NCBI GenBank assembly: GCA_946624155.1
Contig: CAMORU010000003.1
Span: forward strand, 55,132-119,131
From: an uncultured Caryophanales bacterium
GTDB lineage: Bacteria > Bacillota_I > Bacilli_A > RFN20 > CAG-826
Length of the DNA stretch: 64,000 nucleotides
Direction of reading: 5' to 3'
Shown: positions 61,415 to 64,000 of the stretch, one piece after another
How positions within the stretch are numbered: position 1 is the stretch's first letter
How the letters are laid out: the number at the start of each line of letters is the position of its first letter
The notes under the pieces: model-generated
Told to the model about the DNA's origin: nothing
Databases searched by the model: none
Seen by the model: the letters and a program-made list of their open reading frames with translations, nothing else
Translations under genes and position numbers: made by a program

Positions 61415-63193
61415 TTATTTCTTAAGTGGGTATTTTTCACGATTTGAATCATAGTGAGTATGAAGCAATTTTTCACTAAGTTCAGAAAGTGGATGCCCAA
61501 GGAAATCAGCGTAAATCTTTTTGATATCTGGGTTGTTGTGGGATTGTCTAACCTTTTGATTAACGTCTTCTTGATATAAAACTGAAGCACGTTTTTGACG
61601 ATAAGTATCTAAAATATCATCATCTTCATTTGGTAAGAACATTGGTTTAACGTATGGTTGACCACCACCATTAATACATCCACCTGGACAACCCATGATT
61701 TCGATAAAGGCATATGGAGATTTACCAGCTTTAACATCATCAAGCAATGCCTTAGCATTTTTCATACCTGAAGCAATTGCAACTCTTAGAGTTGTGCCAT
61801 TGATATCAATGCTTGCTTCTCTAACGCCTTCAAGGCCTCTAACAGCTTCAAAATCAATCTTTTCGTGCTCTTTACCAGTTAAATAGAAGTAAGCAGTTCT
61901 AAGTGCTGCTTCCATAACGCCACCAGTAACACCAAAGATAACACCAGCACCAGAATATTGGCCAAGTAAATCTTGATCCCAATCTTCGTCTTCTGGGAGT
62001 TTATTCCAATTAATACCACAACGTTTAATCATCTTAGCGACTTCACGAGTTGTTAAGACGGCATCAACGTCTCTAACTCCATCAACTTCCATTTCTTTAC
62101 GAGATTTCTCGTACTTTTTGGCAGTACAAGGCATGATTGAGACAACAAAGATGTCTTTTGGATCTAAATTATGTGCTTTTGCAAAGTAAGATTTTGTAAT
62201 TGCACCTTGCATTTGATGAGGGCTCTTACAGGTTGAAACATTAGGAATTACTTCTGGGTAGAAATATTCCATATAATTCATCCAACCTGGAGAACATGAT
62301 GTAATTTGTGGAAGAACACCGCCTTTTTTGATTCTTTCAATAAGTTCGCTTCCTTCTTCCATAATTGTTAAGTCAGCACCAAAGTTGACGTCAAAGACGC
62401 GGCTAAATCCGAGTCTACGAAGAGCGGCAATCATCTTTTTAGTGCCATTTGTACCAATCTTTTCGCCGAATTCTTCGGCGATTGCAGCTCTAACTGCAGG
62501 AGCGACTTGGCAAACAACAAATTTGCCTTCTTTCATTGCTTTATCGACTAAATCTATTTCACTATGCTCTAAAAGTGCGCCAGTTGGACAAACAAGAACA
62601 CATTGTCCACATTGCATACATGGTGAATTTGCGAATGATCTATTTTCAGCTGGAGCAACGATAGTTTTAAAACCACGTCTTTCAAAGCCTAAAATTCCAA
62701 TACCTTGGATGTTTTTACATGCTTCAATACAACGTCCACAAAGGATACATTTGCCAGTATTTCTAATAATACCTGGGGCAACTTCGTCGATTGTAGCTTC
62801 TGTTTGAACACCAACGAATTTTTTATCTCTTGCACCAACCATTTTGGAGACTTCAAGAAGTTCACAGTGTCCATTTTTCTCACATTGTAAACAGTTCTTT
62901 TCGTGGTTGGAAAGAAGTAATTCAACAGAATTTCTTCTTGCTTCCATTGCTTTTTGAGAAGAAATAATAATTTCCATGCCTTCGTTGACTGGGTAAGCAC
63001 ATGAAGCTACTAAGCCTCTTGCACCAACAACTTCAACTAAACAAACACGGCAACTTGCGAGTGAACATTCACCCTTTTTCCAAGAACAAAGTGAAGGAAT
63101 GTTATAGCCACATTTTCTACAAGCTTCAAGAACGGTTAAGTTATCTTCAACTTGGTAGGATTTGCCTTCAATTTTGATATTTACTAAAGCCAT
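61415..63193 (-). CDS. hydA: [FeFe] hydrogenase catalytic subunit HydA (NADH/ferredoxin-linked type)
   Basis: Produces or oxidises H2. The 592 residues contain an N-terminal [2Fe-2S] domain (CGYNIPSLC, CSLASCRVC, about 28-51), a His-ligated [4Fe-4S] motif HEKNCLQCEKNGHC (about 94), and two ferredoxin clusters CILCGRCIEACKN and CMQCGQCVLVCP (about 145-205). The H-cluster domain has TSCSPGW (about 298), MPCTAKKYEKSR (about 353) and MGCPGGCINGGGQP (about 500). A small C-terminal subunit-like segment follows. With hydB upstream it resembles the electron-bifurcating HydABC type. AAGGAGG precedes the ATG. Confidence 0.95.
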   Translation of the reverse strand: MALVNIKIEGKSYQVEDNLTVLEACRKCGYNIPSLCSWKKGECSLASCRVCLVEVVGARGLVASCAYPVNEGMEIIISSQKAMEARRNSVELLLSNHEKNCLQCEKNGHCELLEVSKMVGARDKKFVGVQTEATIDEVAPGIIRNTGKCILCGRCIEACKNIQGIGILGFERRGFKTIVAPAENRSFANSPCMQCGQCVLVCPTGALLEHSEIDLVDKAMKEGKFVVCQVAPAVRAAIAEEFGEKIGTNGTKKMIAALRRLGFSRVFDVNFGADLTIMEEGSELIERIKKGGVLPQITSCSPGWMNYMEYFYPEVIPNVSTCKSPHQMQGAITKSYFAKAHNLDPKDIFVVSIMPCTAKKYEKSRKEMEVDGVRDVDAVLTTREVAKMIKRCGINWNKLPEDEDWDQDLLGQYSGAGVIFGVTGGVMEAALRTAYFYLTGKEHEKIDFEAVRGLEGVREASIDINGTTLRVAIASGMKNAKALLDDVKAGKSPYAFIEIMGCPGGCINGGGQPYVKPMFLPNEDDDILDTYRQKRASVLYQEDVNQKVRQSHNNPDIKKIYADFLGHPLSELSEKLLHTHYDSNREKYPLKK

Positions 63194-63206
63194 TTTTCAT
63201 TCCTCC

Positions 63207-64000
63207 TTATTTCTTAATAATTGCACCCATACGGCAACCTGCTAGACAGCTTCCGCACTTGATACATTTCTTAGGATCGATAACATGCACAAATTTGCCT
63301 GGGAATGGATTACCATTAGGCATCTTTGCTTGTTCTGTGCCTGGTGCAATAGCACCAACTGGACAGTTACGAGCACAAAGTCCACATCCAATACATTTTT
63401 CAGGTCTAATGAAGTATTCCATCATTGACTTACAAACGTGTGCTGGACATTTATGATCAACAACATGAGCTTTATATTCTTCTGGGAATGCTTTCATTGT
63501 TGAAAGAATTGGGTTAGCAGCAGTTTGTCCTAACGCACAAAGTGAGTTAGTTTTGGTGATATTTGCGAGTTCATTGAGTTCATCAAGATCGCTTGGTTCA
63601 CCTTTACCGTTACAAATCTTAGTTAAGATTTCAAGCATTCTCTTTGTACCGATACGGCATGGAGAACATTTTCCGCATGATTCATCACAAATAAATTCCA
63701 TATAGAATTTAGCAACGTCAACCATACAGTTGTCTTCGTCCATAACGATAGCACCACCAGAACCCATCATAGATCCTTTGGCAACAAGTGAGTCAAAGTC
63801 GATTTCAACATCTAAGTCTTTTTCTGTTAAACATCCGCCAGAAGGACCACCAGTTTGGATAGCTTTAAATTTCTTTCCGTTTGGAATTCCTCCGCCGATA
63901 TCAAAGATAAGTTCTCTTAAAGTTGTACCCATTGGAACTTCGACGAGTCCAACGTTATTAACTTTACCACCTAAAGCGAAGACCTTGGTTCCTTTAGAAC
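63207..64000 (-). CDS. hydB: HydB / NuoF-like NADH-binding hydrogenase subunit (partial)
   Basis: The 3' part of a NuoF/HydB gene that runs past the window edge. Reading begins [17 protein letters not shown] at the edge, so about 264 residues are present and the N-terminal FMN/NADH domain is missing. Visible are the SLBB-like region with [10 protein letters not shown], the [4Fe-4S] site [18 protein letters not shown] and a C-terminal double ferredoxin domain [16 protein letters not shown] and [16 protein letters not shown]. The last distinguishes HydB from plain NuoF. It ends 13 bases before hydA. A hydC (NuoE-like) gene is expected just upstream, outside the window. Confidence 0.93.
   Translation of the reverse strand, partial: SKGTKVFALGGKVNNVGLVEVPMGTTLRELIFDIGGGIPNGKKFKAIQTGGPSGGCLTEKDLDVEIDFDSLVAKGSMMGSGGAIVMDEDNCMVDVAKFYMEFICDESCGKCSPCRIGTKRMLEILTKICNGKGEPSDLDELNELANITKTNSLCALGQTAANPILSTMKAFPEEYKAHVVDHKCPAHVCKSMMEYFIRPEKCIGCGLCARNCPVGAIAPGTEQAKMPNGNPFPGKFVHVIDPKKCIKCGSCLAGCRMGAIIKK

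Noticed and set aside
62328..62807. Plus-strand ORF of 159 codons
   Set aside because: It is the complement of conserved hydA codons; the Ser/Pro-rich product is a reading-frame shadow.

Overview
The window is AT-rich, densely packed bacterial DNA from a low-GC member of the Bacillota. Gene content and order point to the Bacilli/Erysipelotrichia side, near Mollicutes-type lineages, with an anaerobic fermentative lifestyle. The lineage is my inference; no rRNA gene lies in the window to prove it. The standard bacterial code is in use: TGA is a real stop, seen in ATGA start/stop overlaps at rnfA and rnfC and at the end of cshB, and TGG encodes Trp. No tRNA, rRNA, prophage, insertion sequence or CRISPR array was found.

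Bases 1-34,000 are a condensed version of a gene block known from Bacillus subtilis. Reading up the window it holds ispG, nfo, cshB, ispH, the nif3-like gene, trmK, sigA, dnaG, glyS, recO, era, cdd and ybeY. Then come rpsU, mtaB, rsmE, the hrcA-grpE-dnaK-dnaJ heat-shock operon, hemW, lepA, rpsT, holA, comEC and comEA. Bases 36,900-45,800 (valS, ysxC, lon, tig and a ysoA-like gene) repeat a second B. subtilis block. Lineage-specific genes sit between these: a C39 peptidase without an ATPase domain, deoC, rpmF, a TM2 protein, guaD, a plsC gene, a degenerate Fic-like protein, a nuclease-helicase fusion, fmt, and two toxin-antitoxin pairs (MqsRA-like and YefM-YoeB).

Bases 45,800-54,700 hold mostly single genes: three acyltransferase, phosphoesterase or membrane protein units, yggS, pfkA, pgcA and degV. 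One acyltransferase carries an added zinc ribbon.

Bases 54,600-64,000 form an energy-conservation locus. An Rnf complex is encoded as rnfC, D, G, E, A, a small cysteine-rich membrane protein and a very short rnfB, followed by apbE (flavin transferase), a NusG-domain-II protein and a Gx-family membrane protein. Next to it is an [FeFe] hydrogenase of the HydA/HydB (NuoF-like) type; hydB runs off the end of the window. Rnf would link ferredoxin/NADH redox chemistry to an ion gradient, and the hydrogenase would dispose of electrons as H2.

The most interesting signals are these. (1) A 36-base element, 35/36 identical, lies just upstream of both comEA-comEC and the ATPase-less C39 peptidase gene and can fold over the ribosome binding site. 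(2) RnfB is cut down to one membrane helix plus one Fe-S motif, next to a second tiny protein of the same design. (3) Two tandem 46-base units upstream of the valS T-box form hairpins with a compensatory base change and possible pseudoknots. (4) Many first-in-operon genes look leaderless, with the -10 box 5-7 bases from ATG. (5) Two terminators are buried inside the coding sequence of the opposing gene.
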